Origin: a virus
Length of the DNA: 32,063 nucleotides
Strand: one strand, 5' to 3'
Virus record (IMG/VR): IMGVR_UViG_3300048929_000286
Location: 1 to 32,063 of that record
Both the position numbers and the translations under genes were made by a program. This document shows positions 15,613-22,353 of the stretch, one piece after another. A model generated the notes under the pieces. That model saw only the letters and a program-made list of their open reading frames with translations, was not told the DNA's origin and ran no database searches. The first letter of the stretch is position 1. Every line of letters starts with the position of its first letter.

Positions 15613-16960
15613 ATATCAGGATTATGCAAAGGAATTCATCATCGGACATCCGGTGAGCCTGCTTCTTTTAGACATGGGGTTAGGGAAAACCGTAATTACG
15701 CTGACCGCCCTTTGGGAGCTGTTGTTGGATTACTTTGAAGTCAGGCGGGTTCTCGTAATTGCACCTTTGCGTGTGGCAAGGGATACCTGGCCGAGGGAGT
15801 ATGAGAAGTGGGATCATTTAAATGGATTGCTGCTTTCTCCTATTCTTGGCTCGGAGAAAGCGAGGAAAGCGGCATTAAGCCGGAAGGCGAATGTGTATGT
15901 GATTAACCGGGAGAATGTTGAGTGGCTGGTAGGGCAGGGCAACTGGGATTTTGACATGATTATCATTGATGAGCTGTCCTCCTTTAAATCTAATAAGGCA
16001 AGGCGGTTCAAAGCTCTTAGAAAAGTAAGGGCGAAGGCACACCGGATTGTGGGCTTGACCGGAACTCCTGCACCAAACGGTCTGATTGACCTTTGGGCGG
16101 AAATTGGCATTCTGGACATGGGGCAGAGACTTGGAAGGTTTATCGGGGCGTACAGGGAACGGTTCTTTCTGCCGGATAAGCGGAGTCGGGATATGGTATA
16201 TTCCTATAAGCTGAAAGTAGGAGCAGAGGAACAAATCTATGGGTTGATTTCCGACATTACTATCAGCATGAAGGCGGTGGACTATCTGGAAATGCCGGAA
16301 TGCGTTTATAACCGGGTGGAGGTGAATCTGAGTGAGAAAGAGTATGACCTGTACCGGAAACTGGAAAAGGAAATGCTTCTCCCTTTTGAAGGCGGGGATG
16401 TGGATGCAGTCAATGCGGCGGGGCTTTCTAACAAATTGTTACAAATGGCAAACGGAGCAGTTTATGATGAAAACGGGGACGTGCGGCATATTCATGACCG
16501 AAAGCTGGACGTTCTGGAAGATTTACTGGAAGCGGCAAATGGAAAGCCGGTGCTGATGGCTTACTGGTATAAGCATGATAAACAGCGGATACAGGAACGG
16601 TTTCAGGCGGTTGAACTGGACACTTCGGAGGATTTAAAGAAATGGAACAATGGTGAGATACCACTTGCTATGATACATCCGGTATCTGCTGGGCATGGGC
16701 TGAACTTGCAGGCAGGAGGTTCTATGCTGATCTGGTTCGGACTGACCTGGTCATTAGAACTGTATCAGCAGATGAATGCCAGACTTTGGAGACAGGGACA
16801 AAGAGAAACGGTGGTGATTCATCATCTGATAGCGAAAGGCACCATTGATGAGCAGGTGTTTGCCTCTTTAGAGAGAAAGAATATCGGGCAGTCCGCACTG
16901 GTGGATGCGGTAAAGGTCAGGATTGGAGGTATCCGGGATGGATGTGGAAAGAATCTTTAA
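15593..16960 (+). CDS. SNF2-family DEAD/DEAH-type helicase
   Basis: A 455-residue ATPase. Motif I is LLDMGLGKT (about 23-31), motif II is IIIDELSS (about 122-129), motif III is VGLTGTPAPNG, and motif VI is QQMNARLWRQGQ near residue 395. The short two-domain form is typical of phage SNF2-like helicases paired with VRR-NUC nucleases. It probably remodels or unwinds DNA in replication or recombination. GGAGGTG six bases before ATG 15593 decides the start. The end overlaps the next gene by 23 bases. Confidence 0.88.
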   Translation: MKYNPHEYQDYAKEFIIGHPVSLLLLDMGLGKTVITLTALWELLLDYFEVRRVLVIAPLRVARDTWPREYEKWDHLNGLLLSPILGSEKARKAALSRKANVYVINRENVEWLVGQGNWDFDMIIIDELSSFKSNKARRFKALRKVRAKAHRIVGLTGTPAPNGLIDLWAEIGILDMGQRLGRFIGAYRERFFLPDKRSRDMVYSYKLKVGAEEQIYGLISDITISMKAVDYLEMPECVYNRVEVNLSEKEYDLYRKLEKEMLLPFEGGDVDAVNAAGLSNKLLQMANGAVYDENGDVRHIHDRKLDVLEDLLEAANGKPVLMAYWYKHDKQRIQERFQAVELDTSEDLKKWNNGEIPLAMIHPVSAGHGLNLQAGGSMLIWFGLTWSLELYQQMNARLWRQGQRETVVIHHLIAKGTIDEQVFASLERKNIGQSALVDAVKVRIGGIRDGCGKNL

Positions 16961-17423
16961 AGAATACCGGGAATGGAAACGTAACCTGGCCTTGTTAGAA
17001 TTTGAGCTGGGCAGGTTTCAGGGAATCCCGTATGAAGACGTTATCGAGAGCCTGTGTTTTTCAAAGCAACAGGGTGAGCGTATACAGACCAGCGGTACTT
17101 CCGATAAAACAGGAATGACCGCCATGGTTTACAGGCAGGTAAAGGAAAGGCTGGATGATGAGTGGTTTGATTTTTTGATGGGACGCTATAAACAGATTAA
17201 AGAAGAAATGGATTTCCTGGAATATGCCATTCGCCAACTGAGCGGGCGTCTGCCTGAGATTATATGGGATATGATTATAGAACAGGCAAGCTGGCAGGAG
17301 CTAATGATAAAATATAATGTAAGCCATGCCATGGTTGGAAAGTACAGGAAGAAAGCCGTGGAGGAACTGAAATGGATTTATGAACTGCGGGGGCAGCAGA
17401 CCGAAGCATATTTTCTGAACTGA
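16938..17423 (+). CDS. phage sigma-like / ArpU-like transcriptional regulator
   Basis: A 161-residue protein. The N-terminal half is helical (MDVERIFKEYREWKRNLALL). The C-terminal end has a helix-turn-helix like sigma region 4: MIIEQASWQELMIKYNVSHA, then VGKYRKKAVEEL. Proteins of this kind (ArpU or DUF1492-like) commonly close the early region of Bacillota phages and switch on late genes. That fits its position as the last early gene before the promoter at 18230. GGAGGT seven bases before ATG 16938 decides the start. Confidence 0.72.
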   Translation: MDVERIFKEYREWKRNLALLEFELGRFQGIPYEDVIESLCFSKQQGERIQTSGTSDKTGMTAMVYRQVKERLDDEWFDFLMGRYKQIKEEMDFLEYAIRQLSGRLPEIIWDMIIEQASWQELMIKYNVSHAMVGKYRKKAVEELKWIYELRGQQTEAYFLN

Positions 17424-17451
17424 AACAGGTCCTGAGACATTGCTGTTTCAG
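17420..17451. terminator. hairpin at the end of the early operon
   Basis: CTGAAACAG (17420-17428) and CTGTTTCAG (17443-17451) are perfect complements and overlap the stop codon of the last early gene. There is no T-run on either strand, so termination would be weak or Rho-dependent. It lies between convergent genes. Confidence 0.45.
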
Positions 17452-17461
17452 GAGCTGAAAA

Positions 17462-17827
17462 CTATACTTGTGAAAGATGGGATACTGCATCTTCCAGCGT
17501 GGCTGTAAAAAAGATATCTTTCCCGTGATTACTTTCATAGATGAAATCGTGGAGGGGTTTACTTGTATAGTGGGAGTAATCCCCTACGATAGCAATTTTG
17601 ATTCCGTAATTTATAAACTTTTGCAAGATCTCCCCGGCAAGGCAGGTGCTGAGTTTGAAAAAGTCTTCGCACACGGATGATTTGTCCAGAATGATTCTGG
17701 TACATTGGGTTTCGTATTGTACAGTTGCCATTAAGTCTAAGGCACTTTGGGTATCGGTAATCAGGAGTTCTGCTCCGGTAATCCGTGCCATTTGTATTTC
17801 GTTGTTTTGAATGATTTCTATCTTCAT
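17462..17827 (-). CDS. DUF4180 protein
   Basis: A 121-residue protein that matches the DUF4180 pattern throughout: a short N-terminal strand (MKIEIIQ), LLITDTQSALDLMATVQYET (about 21-40), IILDKSSVCEDFFKLSTCLA, then GEILQKFINYGIKIAIVGD, and a C-terminal DIFFTATLEDAV. The biochemical function is unknown; the fold may be STAS-like. It runs against the phage genes and lies between the early and late blocks, as cargo. GGAG lies 12 bases before the ATG, slightly far. A long leader with a probable attenuator lies upstream, so expression is likely conditional. Confidence 0.75.
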   Translation of the reverse strand: MKIEIIQNNEIQMARITGAELLITDTQSALDLMATVQYETQCTRIILDKSSVCEDFFKLSTCLAGEILQKFINYGIKIAIVGDYSHYTSKPLHDFIYESNHGKDIFFTATLEDAVSHLSQV

Positions 17828-17862
17828 CTTATCATTTATCTCCTTTATTATGTGCTTTGAAT

Positions 17863-17904
17863 CTAATTTAGAAAGTCAGAACGGACATCTTTATTATGTC
17901 CCAT
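17863..17904 (-). CDS. 13-codon peptide with a strong ribosome site
   Basis: On the minus strand AAAGGTGGTGATACC precedes ATG 17904, and the frame MGHNKDVRSDFLN ends with TAG. It lies between the terminator at 17955-17993 and the DUF4180 gene. It could be a second leader peptide, or the start of a gene that was replaced by DUF4180. Confidence 0.4.
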   Translation of the reverse strand: MGHNKDVRSDFLN

Positions 17905-17950
17905 GGTATCACCACCTTTCAAAAATATAAATAAGTAAACTGTTATCATG

Positions 17951-18080
17951 AAAAAAACCACATGAGTAAAGGGTTACTTTACCGATGTGGTTTCTAAAAA
18001 TGTATTTATAAGCCACATGGATACAACACGACACGATTAGCGTCCATATCCATGAATGAATTTCAGGGATAGAACGCTAA
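17951..18080 (-). promoter_or_regulatory. probable transcription attenuator in the DUF4180 leader
   Basis: Read on the minus strand, three elements follow each other. A hairpin (18074-18080 with 18037-18043, plus 18067-18071 with 18047-18051) begins at the leader-peptide stop codon. Then a segment at 18010-18018 can pair with 17985-17993. That pairing would compete with a terminator formed by 17985-17993 and 17955-17963, followed by T7 (17951-17957 on the plus strand are A). The terminator stem is extended by GTAAAG and CTTTAC. The layout matches ribosome-mediated attenuation, with a terminator and a competing antiterminator. Confidence 0.6.
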
Positions 18081-18130
18081 CTATCTGCGGCTTCTTCAAT
18101 TCTTTTGCGGTTCATAAAATACATGATCAT
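18077..18130 (-). CDS. 17-codon leader peptide upstream of the attenuator
   Basis: ATG 18130 follows AAAGGCAGGTA and encodes MIMYFMNRKRIEEAADS. Its stop codon lies within the 5' arm of the first leader hairpin. Leader peptides of this size and position control attenuation of several antibiotic-response and amino-acid genes; the inducer is unknown here. A longer minus-strand frame starting at 18328 has no ribosome site and is not favoured. Confidence 0.45.
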   Translation of the reverse strand: MIMYFMNRKRIEEAADS

Positions 18131-18155
18131 TACCTGCCTTTTTGATATGGAAATT

Positions 18156-18184
18156 AAATTATCATAAAAAGAAGGTAAAGTCAA
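18156..18184 (-). promoter_or_regulatory. probable promoter for the DUF4180 leader transcript
   Basis: On the minus strand TTGACT (18184-18179) and TAATTT (18161-18156) are 17 bp apart, with GATAAT overlapping just upstream of the -10. It starts about 25 bp before the leader peptide, and faces away from the plus-strand promoter at 18230. Confidence 0.5.
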
Positions 18185-18229
18185 ATGTTTTTTTTGTTTT
18201 TGGTAGACTAAGTGTAGACAATGAGTTGA

Positions 18230-18259
18230 TTGAAAGTTTACCGGATCCTGTGCTATGAT
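18230..18259 (+). promoter_or_regulatory. probable promoter before the packaging genes
   Basis: TTGAAA (18230-18235) is followed after 18 bp by an extended -10, TGCTATGAT (18251-18259). It is one of the better promoter matches in the window, and lies at the boundary between the early and late genes. Confidence 0.6.
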
Positions 18260-18282
18260 TAAGATGCGAAGAAATGTAAGGA

Positions 18283-18315
18283 GTCTTGTGGATTTAATTC
18301 CATGAGGCTTTTTTT
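18283..18315 (+). terminator. terminator 25-30 bp after the 18230 promoter's likely start point
   Basis: GTCTTGTGGA (18283-18292) pairs with TCCATGAGGC (18299-18308) using G-U pairs, a 6-nt loop and T7 (18309-18315). It comes before any gene, so it would cut the transcript to about 50 nt unless antitermination occurs. Confidence 0.7.
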
Positions 18316-18382
18316 CATGTCTTTGCACTGGCAGGGACTTATCCTTTCACCCTGCCGTTATATATGGAAGGAGTGAATTCAG

Positions 18383-18736
18383 ATGCCGAGAAAGCCAAAG
18401 AAGCCCTGCTGGTATCCGGGATGCCCGAATCTGACAGAGTCAGCCTATTGTGAAGAACACAGCTATCTGTATAAGACAGAGCGTACCGGAGCATCGGAGA
18501 GAGGTTATAACGGACGATGGCGGATAGCCAGGCGCAGGTATCTGAAAGAACACCCGCTGTGTGTCCGGTGCCGGGAACGTGGGAAGCTGGTGAAAGCCAC
18601 CGTAGTGGATCATATTATTCCGCACCGTGGAAATGGAGAATTGTTCTGGGATGAGTCCAACTGGCAGGCGCTGTGTAAGAATTGCCATGATAGAAAGACG
18701 ATGACGGAAGACCGTTATCAGGAATACAGATACTGA
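18383..18736 (+). CDS. phage HNH endonuclease (packaging-associated)
   Basis: A 117-residue HNH protein. Zinc ligands are in PGCPNLTESAYCEEH and PLCVRC; the HNH core is VVDHIIPHRGN (about 74-84) with DESNWQALCKNCHDRKT. Phages of this type need an HNH endonuclease together with terminase for specific DNA cleavage at cos or pac, and the gene usually lies just upstream of the terminase genes. Here several cargo genes separate it from the small terminase at 23968. GGAAGGAG precedes ATG 18383. It is followed by a strong hairpin terminator. Confidence 0.9.
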   Translation: MPRKPKKPCWYPGCPNLTESAYCEEHSYLYKTERTGASERGYNGRWRIARRRYLKEHPLCVRCRERGKLVKATVVDHIIPHRGNGELFWDESNWQALCKNCHDRKTMTEDRYQEYRY

Positions 18737-18740
18737 CACA

Positions 18741-18771
18741 GAAAAGCCTTGGGAGGTTCCCAGGGCTTTTC
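18741..18771. terminator. strong hairpin after the HNH gene
   Basis: A 14-bp stem, GAAAAGCCTTGGGA with TCCCAGGGCTTTTC, one G-U pair and a GGT loop. The stem ends in T4 on one strand and A4 on the other, so it can stop transcription from either side: HNH from the left and the SymE-like gene from the right. Confidence 0.8.
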
Positions 18772-18841
18772 ATCTGAATGTTCTTTTGTTTTTGCAGTAT
18801 CTTGGACCGGGAAAAGGTGAAAAGGGCAGGGTGTTTGAAAT

Positions 18842-18890
18842 GAGATATGAGAAGGGAACTTTCAGTTCTGGATGTTATCTCTTCTTTTTC
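18842..18890. terminator. possible terminator at the 3' end of the SymE-like gene
   Basis: GAGATA (18842-18847) pairs with TATCTC (18876-18881), with an inner GAACT/AGTTC stem. On the plus strand it is followed by TTCTTTTTC; on the minus strand by ATTTC. It starts right after the stop of the minus-strand gene. Confidence 0.35.
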
Positions 18891-19125
18891 ATCTATCCGG
18901 CTCTGCTTGATACTGTGCCTGTTCTTCACATACCATGGCGGGAGCGATGCGGATGCAGTTGTCCTCATAGAATACCTGGATTGCGTCCCCGATATGGAAT
19001 CCCAATTCCTCCAGCCACTTTCCTTCCATAGATATCTTTGGTGTGCAGGTATAAGTATTGCCGCCAATATATCGTTTGGAGTTTGAACGGCTGGCATAAA
19101 GAACTTTCATTTGCTTAGTTTTCAT
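18889..19125 (-). CDS. SymE-family toxin-like protein
   Basis: A 78-residue protein with the SymE core: KVLYASRSN, then TPKISMEGKWLEELGFHIGD (about 29-48), then IQVFYEDNCIRIAPA. SymE of E. coli is an SOS-induced, AbrB-fold type I toxin that affects RNA or the nucleoid and is silenced by an antisense RNA. AGGAGG nine bases before ATG 19125 decides the start; a longer frame to 19161 has no ribosome site. It lies opposite to the late genes in an accessory position. I see no clear antisense promoter, so a role as a transcription regulator or phage-phage exclusion factor is also possible. Confidence 0.65.
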   Translation of the reverse strand: MKTKQMKVLYASRSNSKRYIGGNTYTCTPKISMEGKWLEELGFHIGDAIQVFYEDNCIRIAPAMVCEEQAQYQAEPDR

Positions 19126-19178
19126 AAAGTATTTCCTCCTTCTTTCTTTTGGTAGAGCCATATTAAATCAAAAACAAC

Positions 19179-19206
19179 AAATTATCCAGTTGATTTTGGG
19201 GTGCAA
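19179..19206 (-). promoter_or_regulatory. possible promoter of the SymE-like gene
   Basis: On the minus strand TTGCAC (19206-19201) and TAATTT (19184-19179) are 16 bp apart, about 50 bp before the ATG. Confidence 0.35.
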
Positions 19207-19267
19207 CTTAGACAAATATTATCCGGGATTATTGTTCAGGTTATGAATTTGTGGGAGAGAAGAAAGA

Positions 19268-19356
19268 AGGGAGGGGGAGTCCGAATCTCCAGAACCTCGT
19301 CCCCTGGAAACCGCCGCCCCCCAAGACGTGAATTTTCGCAGAAACCGTCAGGGGGG
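19268..19356. other. GC-rich non-coding block, candidate cos region
   Basis: Within the 390-bp gap 19126-19515 the sequence changes sharply to G- and C-tracts. GAGGGGGAGT lies near 19271, GCCGCCCCCC ends at 19322, and a G6 block lies at 19351-19356, 28 nt from the C6 block at 19317-19322. No ORF crosses it. It lies between the HNH endonuclease and terminase genes, where 3'-cos phages carry cos. The cleavage site itself cannot be read from this sequence. Confidence 0.4.
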
Positions 19357-19455
19357 ATAGGATAATAGGTGCCTTATTTTACATAAACATATGATTTCCG
19401 CTGAATTGCTTGGAGGGGATTTTGCCAAAAAGTACCGGAAATCCATGTTTTTAAG

Positions 19456-19494
19456 CCGAGAAAAGACAGAAATTATCTGCTTTTCCCGGTTTTT
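19456..19494 (+). terminator. intrinsic terminator before the HTH/zinc-finger gene
   Basis: CCGAGAAAAG (19456-19465) pairs with CTTTTCCCGG (19480-19489) with one mismatch, and T5 follows. The next ribosome site starts at 19501, so it may limit read-through into the downstream genes. Confidence 0.65.
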
Positions 19495-19515
19495 CTGTAA
19501 GGAGGTGCAAAAGAA

Positions 19516-19965
19516 ATGACAGAGGTGCAGGAAACCAGAATACGCGAACTGAGGTTGAAAGGTTTAGGCTACCGGAGGATTGCCGCGGAGGCAGGGCTGT
19601 CCCGTGACATTGTCCGGAATTACTGCAGGAGCAAAGGATTGGCTGGATACGCCACAGCTTTGGGAAAGAATGTATCGGAACAGATTTCCCTGGGCAAAGC
19701 CTGTCTGTACTGTGGAAAGGAAATAGAGCAGCCGGCCACCGGGCGTCCGAAGAAGTTCTGTTCGGAAACCTGCCGGAGAAGATGGTGGAGGGTACACCCG
19801 GAGATTTCTGAGCAGAAGGATACCGCATTTTACACAATGACCTGTGCGCACTGTGGCAGGGAGTTTATTTCCTATGGAAACCGAAAACGGAAATACTGCT
19901 GTCACAACTGCTACATCAAAGACAGGTTCTGGAGGGGAGAAGAGAATGGAATTTCGGAGAATTAA
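19516..19965 (+). CDS. HTH protein with two zinc knuckles
   Basis: A 149-residue protein. Residues 1-45 form a resolvase/Hin-like helix-turn-helix (RELRLKGLGYRRIAAEAGLS). Two zinc sites follow: CLYCGK with FCSETCRRRW (about 62-95), and CAHCGREF with YCCHNCY (about 114-136). DNA binding is nearly certain in type, but the target is unknown. It overlaps the methyltransferase start by 20 bases and so probably works with it, perhaps in regulation or site recognition. GGAGGTG eight bases before the ATG supports the start. Related proteins are common in clostridial prophages and conjugative elements. Confidence 0.65.
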   Translation: MTEVQETRIRELRLKGLGYRRIAAEAGLSRDIVRNYCRSKGLAGYATALGKNVSEQISLGKACLYCGKEIEQPATGRPKKFCSETCRRRWWRVHPEISEQKDTAFYTMTCAHCGREFISYGNRKRKYCCHNCYIKDRFWRGEENGISEN

Positions 19966-21172
19966 AATCAAAGACCTGATACCTGCTTCCTACAATCCGA
20001 GGAAGAAGCTGAAGCCAGGGGATAAGGAATATGAGAAAATCAAACGCTCCATTGAGGAGTTTGGGTATGTGGAGCCAGTCATTGTCAATTCTGATCTGAC
20101 TATCATTGGCGGTCATCAGCGGGTTACGGTTTTATCCGATTTGGGGTATGAGGAAATTGACTGTATCGTTGTAGAGATTGACAAGATCAAGGAGAAAGCA
20201 CTCAACATTGCCCTGAATAAAATTACGGGTGAATGGAATAAGGAACTGCTGGCAGACTTGATTCGGGATTTGCAGGAATCCGATTTCGATGTGGCGTTCA
20301 CCGGATTTGAACCGCCGGAGATTGAACAGCTTTTTAATACGGTCCATGACAAAAATATCATCGAAGATGACTTTGATGTGGATGCGGAGCTGCAGAAACC
20401 GGTAGTGGCAAAGCTGGGAGATGTTTGGCTGCTTGGCAGGCATAGGTTGGTATGCGGTGATTCCACTCTGCCCGAAACATATGATGTTCTGATGGATGGG
20501 AAGAAGGCGAACCTGGTAGTGACCGATCCGCCATACAATGTAAATTATGAGGGAACGGCAGGCAGTATTCAGAATGACCACATGGAGGATGAAAAGTTTT
20601 ACCAGTTTCTCTTTGCCGCTTTTGTAAATATGGAAGCGAGTATGGAGCAGGACGCATCTATCTATGTATTCCATGCCGACACGGAAGGATTAAATTTCCG
20701 CAGCGCATTCAAGGCAGCAGGATTTTACCTGTCAGGTACCTGCATTTGGAAAAAGCAGAACCTAGTCCTTGGAAGGAGCCCTTACCAGTGGCAGCATGAG
20801 CCGGTTCTGTTTGGCTGGAAAAAGGGCGGGAAACACAACTGGTATTCCGACCGGAAGCAGACCACTATATGGGAGTTTGATCGGCCGAAACAGTCAAAGG
20901 ATCACCCGACCATGAAACCGGTGGGGCTTGTGGCATATCCAATCCAGAATTCCTGCATGAGCAACTGTATCGTTCTCGATCCCTTTGGAGGATCCGGTTC
21001 TACGCTTATTGCCTGTGAACAGACCAACCGCATCTGCTATATGGCAGAACTGGATGAGAAGTTCGTGGACGTAATTGTCAACCGATATGTGGAGCAGACC
21101 GGTTCAGCGGAAAATGTCTTTGTCATCCGCAGCGGACAGAAAATCAAATATGAGGAATTGAAAAGCGAATGA
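19946..21172 (+). CDS. ParB-domain DNA methyltransferase (N4/N6, beta class)
   Basis: A 408-residue fusion. The N-terminal ParB/Srx-like domain covers about residues 1-100 (IIGGHQRVTVL is the phosphate-loop region). The methyltransferase half has the catalytic DPPY at 194-197 followed later by the SAM motif FGGSGST near 346-352. This order places it in the beta class of N4-cytosine or N6-adenine enzymes. Such fusions are frequent phage orphan methyltransferases, which may protect phage DNA from host restriction. No cognate nuclease is adjacent. ATG 19946 has GGAGGGGAG upstream; the longer open frame lies inside the previous gene. Confidence 0.88.
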   Translation: MEFRRIKIKDLIPASYNPRKKLKPGDKEYEKIKRSIEEFGYVEPVIVNSDLTIIGGHQRVTVLSDLGYEEIDCIVVEIDKIKEKALNIALNKITGEWNKELLADLIRDLQESDFDVAFTGFEPPEIEQLFNTVHDKNIIEDDFDVDAELQKPVVAKLGDVWLLGRHRLVCGDSTLPETYDVLMDGKKANLVVTDPPYNVNYEGTAGSIQNDHMEDEKFYQFLFAAFVNMEASMEQDASIYVFHADTEGLNFRSAFKAAGFYLSGTCIWKKQNLVLGRSPYQWQHEPVLFGWKKGGKHNWYSDRKQTTIWEFDRPKQSKDHPTMKPVGLVAYPIQNSCMSNCIVLDPFGGSGSTLIACEQTNRICYMAELDEKFVDVIVNRYVEQTGSAENVFVIRSGQKIKYEELKSE

Positions 21173-21185
21173 GGTGATCACCACG

Positions 21186-21266
21186 GTGTTTTATGCGGTG
21201 GCGATGATGTTGCCGGAATCCCGTGAAACGGTTGATAACTATGGCTTCCGAAAGAATGAAAAATAA
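21186..21266 (+). CDS. small protein of 26 residues after the methyltransferase
   Basis: GTG 21186 follows AGGTGATC at good spacing, starts 13 bases after the methyltransferase stop, and encodes MFYAVAMMLPESRETVDNYG plus six more residues. I do not recognise it; the spacing and ribosome site suggest translation, but its size makes this uncertain. Confidence 0.4.
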   Translation: MFYAVAMMLPESRETVDNYGFRKNEK

Positions 21267-21288
21267 TCTGGAAAGATGGAAAATTGCA

Positions 21289-21317
21289 TTGACTTTACAC
21301 CCGTTTAGAGTGATTTA
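21289..21317 (+). promoter_or_regulatory. possible promoter of the amidoligase cassette
   Basis: TTGACT (21289-21294) is followed after 17 bp by GATTTA (21312-21317), about 30 bp before the next ATG. The -35 is good, the -10 poor. Confidence 0.33.
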
Positions 21318-21344
21318 TGTAGTACCAAAAAAAACGGAGGTATT

Positions 21345-22250
21345 ATGAAGAAAATTATAACAATTACGGAAAACAGGAAAGACGTTGTAAAGGCAATCTG
21401 TGAAATTACAGGGGAGAGTTCCCGGTACCTGGGTGTCCCAAGCTGCGGATACCAGATTGGGAAATGCATTGTGAACCGGACCGGCGAGGTGGAACTCCCG
21501 GACGGAGATGAGAAATTGGAGGATATGATTCTAACCGGTCTGGTGGAAAGAGGACTGGCGGAAAGGGATGAGGAGACAGAGGGGTTGGAGATTAAGATTC
21601 CTATGGGAGAGCATACGGGACTGAGTTTGAAGAACCTGGTCTTTATGATTCACAGCAAACAGTACCTTTTGAACAAAGCCGTTGGGAGAAGAGCTTTCCA
21701 GGTAAATGATGAGTTCCTTGTAAAATTGCAGGAGACAGAGCCGGAGGGCAGAGGAGAATTCCTGGAACTGCTCCATTCATGTAAAGGGAATGAGCGGAAC
21801 AAAGGCTTTTATTTTACAGAGGACGAGATTGTGTTTGAGGCATTTCCATTTTTAGAAAATGGGGAGGACATGGGAGCTTATGCAAAACTAGCATCGAGTA
21901 TGTGTGCGGCCGCTTTAGGCAGCAAGCGGGTGAATCCGGCAGAAACCATTGCAGAGAACGAGAAGTATTATATGCGCATCTGGCTTTTACGCCTGGGTCT
22001 TGGCGGGGTAGAGGGGAAAAAGATACGCAAGGTGATGCTTACCAATTTAAAAGGGCATTCTGCTTTCCGCACCCCGGAGGATACTGAAAGGGCAAGGGTA
22101 CGTGGTCGCCAGAGGGGAGAAGCCCGGAAACAGGCTGAGCAGGAGGTTTTAGAGCAGGAAGAAGCTGAGAGAGATTCCCTGATGAATGATTCGGTAAACC
22201 AACTGCTTTCAGAAGAAAACGTAATTACAGAGGAGAAGGAAGAACCTTAG
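21345..22250 (+). CDS. unknown cassette protein sharing a C-terminal module with the amidoligase
   Basis: A 301-residue protein. I do not recognise a catalytic family; similar proteins carry the vague label virulence-related. The N-terminal 70 residues look alpha/beta (ITITENRKDVVKAICEITGE), the middle is mixed, and the last 50 residues are highly charged and helical, probably a coiled coil. Residues 204-242 (NEKYYMRIWLLRLGLGG ... HSAFR) align without gaps to residues 256-294 of the amidoligase downstream, with 21 of 39 positions identical. That links the two proteins. It may be the substrate, adaptor or partner of the amidoligase. GGAGG precedes the ATG. Confidence 0.6.
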   Translation: MKKIITITENRKDVVKAICEITGESSRYLGVPSCGYQIGKCIVNRTGEVELPDGDEKLEDMILTGLVERGLAERDEETEGLEIKIPMGEHTGLSLKNLVFMIHSKQYLLNKAVGRRAFQVNDEFLVKLQETEPEGRGEFLELLHSCKGNERNKGFYFTEDEIVFEAFPFLENGEDMGAYAKLASSMCAAALGSKRVNPAETIAENEKYYMRIWLLRLGLGGVEGKKIRKVMLTNLKGHSAFRTPEDTERARVRGRQRGEARKQAEQEVLEQEEAERDSLMNDSVNQLLSEENVITEEKEEP

Positions 22251-22353
22251 GAAGCGGCTTAAACACATGGTTTCCCTACTTATTATCAATATAGAAGAAA
22301 CCTGTAAAAACACACGATTGATGGGAAGATTCCACCCAAATCTTTGTGTACAT

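Noticed and set aside
18077-18328. 83-residue minus-strand ORF
   Set aside because: No ribosome site at 18328 and unlikely composition; it crosses both opposing promoters. Only its last 17 codons, with their own ribosome site, look translated.
1263-18382. Integrase or excisionase near the lysogeny genes
   Set aside because: No tyrosine or serine recombinase motifs appear in any frame; the N-terminal helical region of the HNH protein at 3338 is too short and lacks the catalytic domain.
3338-21172. A restriction-modification pair of the McrA-like HNH and the ParB-methyltransferase
   Set aside because: They are about 16 kb apart in different modules, and McrA-type enzymes cut modified DNA, so pairing is not supported.
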